Positions 1 to 8,781 of a stretch of 64,000 nucleotides of DNA are shown one piece after another; the first letter of the stretch is position 1, and each line of letters opens with the position of its first letter. Where the stretch lies: NCBI GenBank assembly GCA_046295215.1, contig JBKBNP010000019.1, forward strand, positions 11,585 through 75,584, in the 5' to 3' direction. This stretch comes from Szabonella sp046295215 (GTDB lineage: Bacteria > Pseudomonadota > Alphaproteobacteria > Rhodobacterales > Rhodobacteraceae). The position numbers were made by a program, and so were the translations under genes. The notes below the pieces were generated by a model, which was given only the letters and a program-made list of their open reading frames with translations, searched no databases and was not told the origin of the DNA.

Positions 1-62
1 CCAACGCCATGGCATCGCGTAACAATCGTCTGGAGATTGTCCTGCTGCGGCGCGACCGCTGA
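1..62 (+). CDS. motB: MotB-like flagellar stator protein, C-terminal end only
   Basis: Only the last 19 codons are in the window, read in the frame that starts at base 3 and stops at TGA 60-62. The tail contains NNRLEIVLLRR, which resembles the final strand of OmpA/MotB peptidoglycan-binding domains, where an NRR(V/L)E-type motif is usual. MotB anchors the stator to the cell wall and pairs with MotA, which here lies about 10 kb downstream. The position directly before flgE fits a flagellar gene. The identification rests on a very short stretch and on context; another OmpA-domain protein is possible. Confidence 0.55.
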   Translation, partial: NAMASRNNRLEIVLLRRDR

Positions 63-85
63 GGTCTTGCCTCGCATTTTATCCA

Positions 86-100
86 TTAGCCGGATGTTAA
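86..100 (+). promoter_or_regulatory. CtrA-type box upstream of flgE
   Basis: The sequence TTAG-N7-TTAA lies 58 bases before the flgE start. It matches the CtrA recognition pattern TTAA-N7-TTAA with one change. CtrA is the response regulator that drives flagellar genes in many Alphaproteobacteria. Similar boxes occur at four other flagellar promoters in this window. Binding is inferred. Confidence 0.55.
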
Positions 101-158
101 GCCGCGCCGTGCAGTTTCGACCTTGACCAGGGGTCGAAGCAGCAGAAAGGCGCTACCG

Positions 159-1466
159 ATGACGATTTCCTCCTCGCTCAATGCAGGGGTTGCGGGGCTT
201 AATGCCAACGCGACCCGTCTCGCAACCATTGCCGACAACATCGCCAATTCCGGAACCTACGGCTACAAACGCGCCACAGCGGATTTCGAAAGCATGGTCA
301 TCAGCCAGGCGCAGGGGGCCGGGGTCTATTCGGCCGGAGGCGTGCGCGCCTCGACCACAAGGCTGATCGACGAACGCGGCGCGCTGGTCGGCACGGCCAA
401 TGCGCTCGACCTGGCGGTATCGGGGCGCGGGATGCTGCCGGTCGTGCCTTCGGTCGGGCTGGGGCCCGGACTGTCCAACAGTTCGATGATCATGACGACA
501 ACCGGGTCCTTCCGCCCTGACGCCGAAGGCACGCTGAAAACCGATTCCGGGCTTGTCCTGCTCGGTTGGCCAGCCAATGCCGACGGCACCATCCCGGTGC
601 TGCCACGCGATACGGTGGGCGGGTTGCGTCCCGTCACGATCAACGCGAATCAGCAGGCGGGCGACCCGACAACCAGCATGAAGCTCGGCGTCAACCTTCC
701 GGCAACCCACACCTATGCGGGTGCCGGCGGTGACACGCTGCCGCTCTCGGTCGAATATTTCGGCAATCTCGGGACATCCGAAACGCTGAGTGTCGCCTTC
801 ACTCCGCTCGTCCCTCCCACCGGCAGTTCGAACACCTGGACCATGGTGATCCGCGATTCCGCGCAGAACGGCGCCGTGATCGGAGAATATGAACTCAGCT
901 TCGATGATACGCGCGGCAATGGCGGCACACTTGCCACCGTCACGACAATCGCCGGGGGCGCCTATGATCCTCTGGCCGGCAATATCGATCTTGCGATCGG
1001 GGGCGGGCCACTGACCGTGACGCTCGGCCGTCTGGGCAGCCCGAACGGCCTGACCCAGTTGTCCGACAGTTTCGCGCCGACCTCCATCACCAAGAACGGC
1101 TCCCCCGTCGGCAATCTCACGGCGGTCGAAGTCGATGAAAACGGCTATATCAACGCGACCTATGACACGGGATTCACCCGGCGGCTCTACCAGATTCCCC
1201 TTGTCGATGTGGCCAATCTCAACGGACTGATTTCGCTCAACAATCAAGCCTATGGCATCTCCCCCAACAGCGGTTCGTTCTTTCTGTGGAACGCCGGTGA
1301 GGGGCCGACCGGATCGGTGATCGGCTATGCCCGCGAAAGCTCCACCACCGATGTCGCTGCCGAACTGACCTCGCTGATCCAGACGCAGCGGGCCTATTCC
1401 TCCAACGCCAAGGTGATCCAGACCGTCGACGAGATGTTGCAGGAAACCACGAATATCAAGCGTTGA
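159..1466 (+). CDS. flgE: Flagellar hook protein FlgE
   Basis: The hook subunit forms the flexible joint between rod and filament and is exported through the flagellar type III gate. The N-terminus (residues 1-40) has the rod/hook signature with LNAGVAGL and the NIANSGTYGYKR motif. The C-terminus has the matching helix with TSLIQTQRAYSSNAKVIQT, ending in EMLQETTNIKR. Length 435 aa is typical. The ATG at 159 is chosen over a TTG at 123 because AGAAAGG sits just before it and the family N-terminus begins there. The gene is 13 bases ahead of flgK and heads the flgEKLI run. Confidence 0.95.
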   Translation: MTISSSLNAGVAGLNANATRLATIADNIANSGTYGYKRATADFESMVISQAQGAGVYSAGGVRASTTRLIDERGALVGTANALDLAVSGRGMLPVVPSVGLGPGLSNSSMIMTTTGSFRPDAEGTLKTDSGLVLLGWPANADGTIPVLPRDTVGGLRPVTINANQQAGDPTTSMKLGVNLPATHTYAGAGGDTLPLSVEYFGNLGTSETLSVAFTPLVPPTGSSNTWTMVIRDSAQNGAVIGEYELSFDDTRGNGGTLATVTTIAGGAYDPLAGNIDLAIGGGPLTVTLGRLGSPNGLTQLSDSFAPTSITKNGSPVGNLTAVEVDENGYINATYDTGFTRRLYQIPLVDVANLNGLISLNNQAYGISPNSGSFFLWNAGEGPTGSVIGYARESSTTDVAAELTSLIQTQRAYSSNAKVIQTVDEMLQETTNIKR

Positions 1467-1479
1467 GGGGGCCTGAGGC

Positions 1480-2925
1480 ATGACGATCTCCGGCACCCTG
1501 TCCAGCGCGCTTTCGGGGCTCACCGCGGCCTCCCGCGCGGCGGAACTCATTTCCTCCAACATCGCCAATGCGATGACCGATGGATATGCGCGCCGCGACC
1601 TGCAGCTTGGCGCAAGGCGGGTCGGGGATGCGGGTCAGGGGGTCCAGATCAACGGCGTCGGCAGGGAGGTCGACCAGATCCTGTTGCGCGACCTGCGACT
1701 CGCCAGATCGGGGGCGGAGGGGTTGGAAACCCGCGCAGCCTTCCACCGGCGGCTTGAGAGCATGGTGACGGGCACCGACAGCATCGCGGCCCGGATCGAC
1801 AGTTTCGATGCGGCCCTGATTGCCGCCGCAGCCCGCCCTGACAGCGAGGCGCGGCTCGGGGCGGTTCTGGACAGTGCCAGATCGCTTGTCGGAAGCCTGC
1901 GGTCTGCCTCCGATACTGTCCAGAGATCCCGGCTCGACGCGGACAGTGCAATCGCTGCGGATGTGGCGCAGGTGAACCGCGCGCTGACCCAGATTGCCGC
2001 GCTGAACGGAACCATTGCCGGCATGGCTGTCGGAGGCCGGGACAGCTCCGCGTTGCAGGACCAGCGCCAGCAGCTCATCGACGGCCTTGCCGCCACCATC
2101 CCGCTGCGGGAAGTGCCGGACAATCAGGGACGTGTCGCGCTCTATACCTCCGGCGGGGCGGTGCTGCTGGACGGGCGACCTGCGCAACTGGGCTTCACCC
2201 CGGTCAACACGATCACGCCGGACATGACGCTCGCCTCCGGGGCACTGTCGGGGTTGACGCTGAACGGGATTCCCTTGCGCAGCGATGACGGAGGGTCGCT
2301 GGCCGGAGGGCGGCTCGCAGCACATTTCGCAATCCGCGACACTCTGGCACCCGAAGCGCAGGTCATGCTCGATGCCATTGCCCGCGACCTTGTGGAACGG
2401 TTCGAGGATCCTGGCCTTGATCCGACGCGGCTGCCGGGCGGGCCGGGGCTGTTCACGGACCGTGGCGCGGCCTTCGACCCCGCCGATGAGGCCGGGCTGT
2501 CGCAGCGGCTGGCGCTCGCGGCCTCCACCGACCCGGCGCAGGGAGGGGCGGTCTGGCGCCTGCGTGACGGTCTCGGCGCCAGCGTCCCCGGCCCGGCCGG
2601 AGAGAGCCGTCTGCTCGACTCACTCGTCTCGGCACTGAACCTGTCACGCAGCGGCGGGTCAGGTCCGTTTGCGGGAATGCCGCAGAGCCTTGCAGGCCTC
2701 GCCGGGGCAACGCTCGCAGGCCTTGGCGCGAACCGCCTGACCGCAGAGGCAGAGGCCGGTTTTGCAACGGCCCGGGCTGGCGCACTTAATCTGCTGCACA
2801 AGGCAGACGGGGTCGATACCGACCGCGAGATGCAGCATTTGCTGCTCGTCGAGCAGGCCTTTGCCGCCAATGCGCGCGTCGTCAAGACGGTGGACGAAAT
2901 GATCCAGTTGCTGTTGGGGATGTGA
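1480..2925 (+). CDS. flgK: Flagellar hook-associated protein 1 FlgK
   Basis: FlgK is the first junction protein between hook and filament. The N-terminal domain begins MTISGTLSSALSGL and carries SSNIANAMTDGYARRD, the usual D0 motif. The C-terminal helix includes LLLVEQAFAANARVVKTVDEM, the signature shared by FlgK and FlgE. At 481 aa it is slightly shorter than enterobacterial FlgK (about 547), with the loss in the central variable part. It is followed by flgL after a single base, so the two are almost certainly cotranscribed and coupled. Confidence 0.95.
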   Translation: MTISGTLSSALSGLTAASRAAELISSNIANAMTDGYARRDLQLGARRVGDAGQGVQINGVGREVDQILLRDLRLARSGAEGLETRAAFHRRLESMVTGTDSIAARIDSFDAALIAAAARPDSEARLGAVLDSARSLVGSLRSASDTVQRSRLDADSAIAADVAQVNRALTQIAALNGTIAGMAVGGRDSSALQDQRQQLIDGLAATIPLREVPDNQGRVALYTSGGAVLLDGRPAQLGFTPVNTITPDMTLASGALSGLTLNGIPLRSDDGGSLAGGRLAAHFAIRDTLAPEAQVMLDAIARDLVERFEDPGLDPTRLPGGPGLFTDRGAAFDPADEAGLSQRLALAASTDPAQGGAVWRLRDGLGASVPGPAGESRLLDSLVSALNLSRSGGSGPFAGMPQSLAGLAGATLAGLGANRLTAEAEAGFATARAGALNLLHKADGVDTDREMQHLLLVEQAFAANARVVKTVDEMIQLLLGM

Positions 2926-2926
2926 C

Positions 2927-3934
2927 ATGACCATTTCGGGCATTGGCGATCTGGCGCAGACGATCCTGTTCCGGCAGCAGGCAGGCGCGTTGAAAAAGGC
3001 CGTGCAGACCGCCTCGCAGGAATTGACCACCGGCCAGACGGCAGACAGGGTGCAGCATCGCGGCGGCGATACAGGCCCGGTTCTGGCGCTGGAATCCACT
3101 CTGTCGCGACTTGCCGCCTTCACCCGCGCAGGCGCGGATGCCGCTCTCATGGCGACCCGGATGCAGACAGCGCTGGCCACCGTGCAGGATCTGGTTTCCG
3201 GCTTTGCGACAAGCTTGCTGAACACCGGGCTGATCGCGGAACAGCAGACGCTGTCCGCCCTCGCCGAGGATGCAGGTCAGCGCCTTGATGCGACAATCAG
3301 GACACTGAACCAGCGGTCCGGGGACAGGGCGATGTTTGCCGGGATCGAAACCGCAGGCCCCGCCCTGGCCGAAGCATCGGTTTTCCTCGACGCCGTGGAA
3401 GCGGCGGTTGCCGCCTCGGGCGCGACGGATGCCGATGCGATCGCGATCGCGATTTCGGACTGGTTCGATGACCCGACCGGCTTTGCAACAAGCGGCTATC
3501 TGGGGGGGGCACCGCTTTCCCCGTTCCAGCTGTCGCCCTCCGAAAGCGGCGAGATTTCCATGACCGCTGCCGATCCGGCATTGCGCGACACGCTCAAGGC
3601 GTTGACGACGGCGGCGCTGCTAGGGCGTGGCATTCCTGCCGATCCGGTCGAAGCGGCCTCCCTTGCCCGGATCGCAGGCGGCAATCTGCTGCAAAGCGAC
3701 AGCGACCGGACCGAACTCGCCGCCCGGATCGGCCTTGTTGAAGGCCGTATCGAGTCAGCGATGGCCCGGAACATCGCCGAGACCGCGGGTTTGAAGATGG
3801 TTCTCGCGGACCTGCTTGCGATTGACCCCTATGAGGCGGCAACGCGGCTGGAAGCCTCCCAGGGTCAGCTTGAAACCCTCTTTGCCCTCACCGCGCGGCT
3901 TTCGCGCCTCAGTCTGGTGGATTTCCTGCGATGA
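2927..3934 (+). CDS. flgL: Flagellar hook-associated protein 3 FlgL
   Basis: FlgL is the second junction protein and is a flagellin-domain protein. The N-terminus starts MTISGIGDLAQTILFR and contains an ELTTGQTADRV stretch equivalent to the flagellin/FlgL D0-D1 helix. The C-terminal helix (TRLEASQGQLETLFALTARL) repeats that coiled-coil pattern. Length 335 aa is normal. The gene follows flgK by one base and overlaps flgI by ATGA. A run of eight G residues at 3502-3509 lies in the coding part and could slip. Confidence 0.9.
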   Translation: MTISGIGDLAQTILFRQQAGALKKAVQTASQELTTGQTADRVQHRGGDTGPVLALESTLSRLAAFTRAGADAALMATRMQTALATVQDLVSGFATSLLNTGLIAEQQTLSALAEDAGQRLDATIRTLNQRSGDRAMFAGIETAGPALAEASVFLDAVEAAVAASGATDADAIAIAISDWFDDPTGFATSGYLGGAPLSPFQLSPSESGEISMTAADPALRDTLKALTTAALLGRGIPADPVEAASLARIAGGNLLQSDSDRTELAARIGLVEGRIESAMARNIAETAGLKMVLADLLAIDPYEAATRLEASQGQLETLFALTARLSRLSLVDFLR

Positions 3935-5028
3935 TCCGTTTTCTCTGCCTGATCTGCGTCCTTTGCCCGATGATTGCCACCGCCGCCCCGATCCGGATCA
4001 AGGATCTGGTCGAGTTCGACGGCGTGCGCGGCAACGACCTTGTCGGGTATGGGCTGGTAGTCGGCCTCAACGGCAGTGGCGACGGTATGCGCAATGCCCC
4101 GTTTACTGAAGAGATCCTGGCAAATCTGCTGGAGCGACTCGGGGTGAATGTCGCCGGAGAGCAGTTCCGCCCCAAGAATGTCGCCGCTGTTTTCGTGACG
4201 GCCGCGCTCCCGCCCTTCGCCCGCCGGGGCGCGAGGATCGACGTTTCCGTATCGGCCATCGGCGATGCCAAGAGCCTGCTGGGCGGCACGCTGGTGATGA
4301 CACCGCTCAGCGGGGCGGATGGCAAGGTCTATGCCGTGGCGCAGGGAACCGTCATCGCGGGCGGGATCAGTGCGGAAGGTGTGGCCGGTCGCGTTGTTCA
4401 GGGGGTGCCTACGGCGGGGGTGATCCCCTCGGGCGCCCGCGTGGAACAGGAGGTGGATTTCGATTTCACCGGGCTGAACGAGATGCGGCTGGCGTTGCGG
4501 GTTGCGGACTTCACCACGGCTGGCCGGATCGAGTCGGCGATCAATGGCGAATTTGGCCGCCGCGTCGCGATGATGCTGGACAGCGGAACGGTCACGCTCG
4601 ACCTCGGGGCGGCGCGGATGGCCTCCCCCGCGCATGTGCTGGGGCGGGTGGAAAACATTCTCGTCGAGCCGCAAAACCGAGCGAGGGTCGTGGTCGACCA
4701 GCGCTCCGGCACGATCGTCATGGGGGCGGATGTCAGGATCAGCCGCGTTGCCGTCGCGCAGGGAGGATTGACCCTGCGGGTCGAGGAACGGCCCCTGGTC
4801 GTGCAGCCCAATCCCTTTGCCGAGGGCGAAAGCATCGTGATCCCGCGCACCGATGCGGCAATCGAACGGGCGCCGGGGACCGGACTTGCCGAGATCGGCA
4901 GCTCGACGGATCTTTCGCAGGTTGTCGCAGGCCTGAACGCGCTTGGCGTGGCTCCGCACGACATGATCGACATCCTGAAGAGCATCAACGCCGCCGGGGC
5001 ACTTCACGCGGAATTTGTTGTCCACTGA
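3931..5028 (+). CDS. flgI: Flagellar P-ring protein FlgI
   Basis: FlgI forms the P-ring around the rod in the peptidoglycan layer. A Sec signal peptide covers about residues 1-19 and ends at ATAAP. The mature N-terminus has RIKDLVEFDGVRGNDLVGYG and VVGLNGSGDG, which are hallmark FlgI motifs. The C-terminus has LSQVVAGLNALGVAPHDMID and DILKSINAAGAL, also diagnostic. Length 365 aa matches the family. The start overlaps the flgL stop by four bases. It is the last gene of the flgEKLI run; its chaperone FlgA is encoded at 19.8 kb. Confidence 0.97.
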   Translation: MIRFLCLICVLCPMIATAAPIRIKDLVEFDGVRGNDLVGYGLVVGLNGSGDGMRNAPFTEEILANLLERLGVNVAGEQFRPKNVAAVFVTAALPPFARRGARIDVSVSAIGDAKSLLGGTLVMTPLSGADGKVYAVAQGTVIAGGISAEGVAGRVVQGVPTAGVIPSGARVEQEVDFDFTGLNEMRLALRVADFTTAGRIESAINGEFGRRVAMMLDSGTVTLDLGAARMASPAHVLGRVENILVEPQNRARVVVDQRSGTIVMGADVRISRVAVAQGGLTLRVEERPLVVQPNPFAEGESIVIPRTDAAIERAPGTGLAEIGSSTDLSQVVAGLNALGVAPHDMIDILKSINAAGALHAEFVVH

Positions 5029-5457
5029 TCCGGGCGTTGACGGCTGCCGGGTGAAATCACGTTCAGGTCAGAAGCCATGATGACCCTCTGAGCAAGCCCG
5101 CGCTGCCGAGGCCGGGCCCTCGGAGTTTGCACCGAACGGGGGGGGCGGCGGTTTCGCTTCTCTGGCCAGAAATGGCGGGCGTTGACACCCCCTATGGTCC
5201 GACAGATCCTTCCGAACTGCGAGCACCAGCAGCAATGCCGCTTTGCAGCACAGGGTCGAGGGGCGCGCGGCGGGGAGAATTCGCCAACACCCGTTTGCGT
5301 TCGGAACTCGCAGGATTCTGCGACGCGGCGGAGTCCTGGCACCGGCCGATCCAATACCGTCCACAACTCGTGATGCGCCGGTCTGTCACGACCCAGACCG
5401 GGCCGCTCCCGGATTGTCCGGCTGGCGGAGTTGCCGCCTTGCACCCCTGTCGAACTG
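5029..5457. other. Intergenic region between convergent flgI and fliP
   Basis: About 430 bases lie between two converging operons. A short hairpin with a 6-bp stem is at 5106-5123. Several overlapping open frames exist on both strands, but none has a recognisable domain, clear ribosome site or family resemblance. A TTGACA-like hexamer occurs at about 5174 without a convincing -10 partner. I see no transposase motif or terminal repeat. It could hold a remnant or a small RNA, but nothing in the sequence proves either. Confidence 0.4.
5106..5123. terminator. Possible weak terminator hairpin after flgI
   Basis: The stem CCGAGG pairs with CCTCGG around a six-base loop. There is no strong T-run after it on either strand, so termination is only a suggestion based on its place between converging operons. 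Confidence 0.25.
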
Positions 5458-6180
5458 TCAGAAGTAACTCCGCACAAGGGCGCCAGAGACCAATGCCCAG
5501 CCATCGGCCACCACAAAGAAGGCCAGCTTGAACGGCATCGAGACGATCGCCGGCGGCACCATCATCATTCCCATCGACATCAGAACGGCCGCAACGACCA
5601 GATCGATGATGAGAAAGGGAAGGAAGATCAGGAAACCGATTTCGAAGGCGCGCTGGATCTCGGACAGAAGAAAGGAGGGAACCAGCAGCGAAAGCGGGGC
5701 GTCGACGGGCGCGCTGGCGGTGCCGGGACGCAAGGCCTCCAGCGTGGCGAAGGTCTCGGCGTCGAGCCGCGCCGCCATGAAGCTGCGGAAAGGCTCCATC
5801 GTGGCGCGGAAGGCTTCGGCCGGATCGACCGCATTGCGCGACAGCGGTTCAAGCCCCTGCACCCAGGCTTCGGTGAACACCGGGTCCATCACATACCAGG
5901 TCAGAAACAGCGCAAGACTGACGATCAGCATGTTCGGCGGTGCCTGCTGAAGCCCTATCGCCTGCCGGAGAATCGACAGGACGGTAACGATGAAGGGAAA
6001 ACAGGTGATCATCACCGCGAGGCCCGGCACGATGCTCAGGATCGTGATGAGCGCGATCAGTTGCAGCACGCGCGAGGAGAGTTGCGCCCCGTCCCCAAGG
6101 TCGAGCGCGAATTCCTGCGCCCCGGCGGGCAGCGCGATCACGAGGATCGCGAAGGCCGCGCCAACAGCCCGCCACATCAC
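5458..6180 (-). CDS. fliP: Flagellar type III export gate protein FliP
   Basis: FliP is a core subunit of the FliPQR export gate in the cytoplasmic membrane. It has an N-terminal signal peptide (about residues 1-21, ending PAGAQ), as FliP proteins do. It has four membrane segments, and the conserved LSLLVPSFLLSEIQRAFEIGF and FLPFLIIDLVVAAVLMSMGM blocks. Length 240 aa agrees with the family. It overlaps fliN by four bases and ends the fliF-fliH-fliN-fliP operon. Its partners FliQ and FliR are encoded at 21.8 and 16.5 kb. Confidence 0.96.
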   Translation of the reverse strand: MMWRAVGAAFAILVIALPAGAQEFALDLGDGAQLSSRVLQLIALITILSIVPGLAVMITCFPFIVTVLSILRQAIGLQQAPPNMLIVSLALFLTWYVMDPVFTEAWVQGLEPLSRNAVDPAEAFRATMEPFRSFMAARLDAETFATLEALRPGTASAPVDAPLSLLVPSFLLSEIQRAFEIGFLIFLPFLIIDLVVAAVLMSMGMMMVPPAIVSMPFKLAFFVVADGWALVSGALVRSYF

Positions 6181-6446
6181 AGCCCGCCGCGCAGGTTTGC
6201 CACTTCGGTCAGGCGGACGGCGAGTTGCCCGGCCTGGTCCCCCTCCAGTTCCTGCAACTCCCCCCGCGCGATCAGGCGGTCGCCGACAAAAAGCTCCACG
6301 GGATCCTCCACCCGGCGGTCGAGCGGCAGCACGGCGTCCTTTTCGAGGCGCAAAAGATCCCGCACGAGGGGTCGCGCGCGCCCGACCGAGATCGTGATCT
6401 CGATGGGAACCTGACTGAAGGGATTGGTCTCGGTTCGGTCATCCAT
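6177..6446 (-). CDS. fliN: Flagellar motor switch protein FliN
   Basis: FliN forms the outer part of the C-ring and helps dock export complexes. The 89 aa are essentially one SpoA domain: VPIEITISVGRARPLVRDLL followed by a PVELFVGDRLIARGEL strand, the classic FliN/FliM C-terminal pattern. It is short compared with enterobacterial FliN (137 aa) and lacks a long N-terminal tail. It overlaps fliH by eight bases upstream and fliP by four bases downstream. No fliM lies beside it in this window. Confidence 0.9.
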   Translation of the reverse strand: MDDRTETNPFSQVPIEITISVGRARPLVRDLLRLEKDAVLPLDRRVEDPVELFVGDRLIARGELQELEGDQAGQLAVRLTEVANLRGGL

Positions 6447-7038
6447 GCGTGGCCTCCGGTGTCGAAAGGGTGAAAAACTCCTCGGTCGCCTCCGCGATGC
6501 GGCGCAGCGTCGTGTCGAGATCGAGCCGGGTTTCCCGGCCCGCCAGCCGCAGATAAACCTGCCCTTCCCCGAGGCTGGGCTCTTCCAGTAGCGTGAGAGG
6601 AAGGCCCTCCGCCTGTTCCAGAACGAGGTCGATCAGGCCCCGGATCGCGGGATTGAAGGTCAGCACCGCCGGTGTGTCGGCGGCCTCCCGAGCAAGTGGC
6701 ATCAGCATTTCAACGATCATCGGCACCAGTGACCTGCGCGCGATTTCCGGCAGCACATGACCCACAAGCTCCCGGATCAGCGGCTCCACCGCAGCCAGCA
6801 CATGGGACCGCGCCTCCTGATAGGTGAAGCCGAGCGCCTGCATGTTCCGCGCGATGTCGGCCCGCAGCCGGCTCTGCTCATCGGCCTGAGCGGTTGCGGC
6901 ATCTTCCCACCCGGCGGTGTAACCCTGTTCATAGGCAGCCAGCCGCGCCTCTTCCAATGCGTTGAGATCGGTGATGACGGTTTCATTTTCCTTGTCAGGG
7001 GAGGTTTCGAACACTTCCAGTCGCAGCGGAGCCATCAT
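6439..7038 (-). CDS. fliH: Flagellar assembly protein FliH-like
   Basis: FliH binds and regulates the export ATPase FliI. The 199-aa protein has an acidic N-terminus, a helical stretch with AAYEQGYTAGWEDA (an A/G-rich helix pattern seen in FliH and type III homologues) and a C-terminal region about residues 90-199 that resembles the V-ATPase E-subunit-like FliH fold. Sequence identity in this family is low, so position between fliF and fliN matters. The ATG at 7038 overlaps the fliF stop by four bases, which supports this start. Confidence 0.8.
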   Translation of the reverse strand: MMAPLRLEVFETSPDKENETVITDLNALEEARLAAYEQGYTAGWEDAATAQADEQSRLRADIARNMQALGFTYQEARSHVLAAVEPLIRELVGHVLPEIARRSLVPMIVEMLMPLAREAADTPAVLTFNPAIRGLIDLVLEQAEGLPLTLLEEPSLGEGQVYLRLAGRETRLDLDTTLRRIAEATEEFFTLSTPEATHG

Positions 7039-8648
7039 GCCTGCTCCTCCTCGGATTCCATCCAGCCGCGCAGGATCTGAAGCGATTCGACCTGCCGCTC
7101 GGCGATCAGGTTGCGGAGCCTCTGGACCGGATCGGCCTCTGTCGCCCTGATCCCGCCCAATTCGTTGTCGGTATAGGCGATCATCGGCCCGCCTCCCCCG
7201 GGGCCATCATCGATCTCACCGGTGAGGACGGTCTGTGCGGATTGCTCCCCAACCCCGGAGGACTTCCCCGGCAGGGTCAGCGGAGGCGCCACATCTCCGA
7301 TCCGCTTCGGCGCGGCCAGCACCAGCGGGCGGATCACGAAAAGCCCCAGAACCAGAACAACAAGTCCAAGCACGGCGATCTGGATCAACCGCATCCCGTC
7401 GATCGGGCCGATTGACGAGACGAACCCGGCCTCCATCACCGCAGACGGTTCGGGCCAGGGTTCGAAAGCGAGGGATTTCAGCGTCAGCACATCGCCGCGC
7501 GCCGCGTCGATCCCGGCGGCCGAGGCGACAAGTTCGCGCAGCGCGGCCAGTTCCTCCTCCGGACGCGGCTGAAATGTCCGGCTTCCATCCGGCGCCGTCA
7601 CGGTTTCACCGTCAACCAGCACGGCCACCGTGAGCCGCTTCACCCCGCCCGCCGCGCGCTGAACCTCGCGCCTTGTTTCGGAAACCTCGTAATTCACCCG
7701 TTCGCGCGTTTCACTGGTTGTGCTGCGGCCCTGCCCCCCAGCGCCCGCATCGCCTTCGGGCAGGTTCGAGGCAACCGTCACCTCGCCACCCGGATTGGTT
7801 GCGGAACTGCTTTTCTCTTCGCTGTCGGAAGAGATCGCGACCCGCGCCTGAGGATCGATCCGCCGCTCCACCACGGATTCTGTCGCTGTGTCCAGATCGA
7901 CGGCAACCTCCACCATTGCCCGGCCCGGACCGACCCGGGCCACCAGAAGCCGTTCGATGTTGCGCTTGAGTTCTGCGGCGCGCGCATCGCTCGCAAGGGC
8001 AGGACTCTCCGCTTCGCTGGTCGGAACGACGCCATGAACCGAATCGATGACGGCGACATCCTCGGGCATCAGCCCCGGCACGGCCGCCGCAACAAGGTGG
8101 CGCAGAGCCCTGGCCTGATCTGCCGAAATCGCCCCGCCCGCAGGCGTGACCGTGACCGATGCACTGGCCTTGCGTTCGCGCTGGAAGGGCTGGCTGGGTG
8201 CCTGGGCGATGTGAACCCGCGCGGCCCGGATTGCCGGGCTGGCGAGAATGGTCCGGGCCAGTTCCCCTTCGCGCGCGCGCCAGAAGGCCGCGTCGAACAT
8301 CTGTGCCGTGGTGCCAAAGCCGGTCATCCCGTCGAGAAGCTCATACCCCGCGGTTCCGGTGCGGGGCAGACCCTCGGCGGCAAGCGTCATGCGCAGGCTG
8401 TCGCGCTGCGCCGCATCGACCCGGATCGAATCGCCCTCGATCGCGAAAGTCACGCCGCGCTGTTCGAGGGCCTGCACGACCTGCCCCGCTGCGGCTGCGT
8501 CGAGGCCGGAATAGAGCAATGTCATCGTCGGTGTCGCGGCCATCCGGGACAGGCCCAGAACGGCCAGAAACACGCCAAACGTGGCCCCTGCGACGATGGT
8601 GCGGTGCCGGTTCGACAGACCGGACCAGAGGGTGACGAGGTTCTGCAC
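7035..8648 (-). CDS. fliF: Flagellar MS-ring protein FliF
   Basis: FliF builds the MS-ring in the inner membrane, the first structure assembled. It has a membrane helix near residues 17-35 (IVAGATFGVFLAVLGL), a secretin/YscJ-like ring region (YSGLDAAAAGQVVQALEQRG, then ARVHIAQAPSQPFQRE), and a second membrane helix near the C-terminus (LIQIAVLGLVVLVLGLFVI). The GTG at 8648 is preferred because GGAAGG stands six bases before it; an ATG-type start at 8699 would add 17 poorly conserved residues. It leads the operon that continues into fliH, and faces fliL across a shared promoter region. Confidence 0.93.
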   Translation of the reverse strand: MQNLVTLWSGLSNRHRTIVAGATFGVFLAVLGLSRMAATPTMTLLYSGLDAAAAGQVVQALEQRGVTFAIEGDSIRVDAAQRDSLRMTLAAEGLPRTGTAGYELLDGMTGFGTTAQMFDAAFWRAREGELARTILASPAIRAARVHIAQAPSQPFQRERKASASVTVTPAGGAISADQARALRHLVAAAVPGLMPEDVAVIDSVHGVVPTSEAESPALASDARAAELKRNIERLLVARVGPGRAMVEVAVDLDTATESVVERRIDPQARVAISSDSEEKSSSATNPGGEVTVASNLPEGDAGAGGQGRSTTSETRERVNYEVSETRREVQRAAGGVKRLTVAVLVDGETVTAPDGSRTFQPRPEEELAALRELVASAAGIDAARGDVLTLKSLAFEPWPEPSAVMEAGFVSSIGPIDGMRLIQIAVLGLVVLVLGLFVIRPLVLAAPKRIGDVAPPLTLPGKSSGVGEQSAQTVLTGEIDDGPGGGGPMIAYTDNELGGIRATEADPVQRLRNLIAERQVESLQILRGWMESEEEQA

Positions 8649-8720
8649 TTGTATTCCTTCCAGCGGCCGTTTCGGCCGAAGTATTCTGCTTCCGGCCACG
8701 CAATCTTTCGCGGATCGGGC

Positions 8721-8735
8721 TTAACAATCGGTTAG
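8721..8735. promoter_or_regulatory. CtrA-type box between fliF and fliL
   Basis: TTAA-N7-TTAG lies in the 133-base gap between the divergent fliF (-) and fliL (+) genes, 47 bases before the fliL start. It matches the CtrA pattern with one change, and could serve both directions. Regulation by CtrA is inferred from the motif. Confidence 0.6.
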
Positions 8736-8781
8736 TGACCTGGCGGCTATACCTGATCCCGGAACGGATCGAGGACACCCC

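Noticed and set aside
153..1568. A long open frame on the minus strand opposite flgE
   Set aside because: It is antisense to a clear FlgE sequence, has no family motif and reflects high-GC codon bias.
3865..5025. A 386-codon minus-strand frame opposite flgI
   Set aside because: FlgI on the plus strand has all family motifs; the opposite frame is rich in His, Arg and Asp as mirror frames usually are.
5127..5531. A 134-codon frame in the flgI-fliP gap
   Set aside because: No domain, no ribosome site, and it runs into the fliP coding region antisense.
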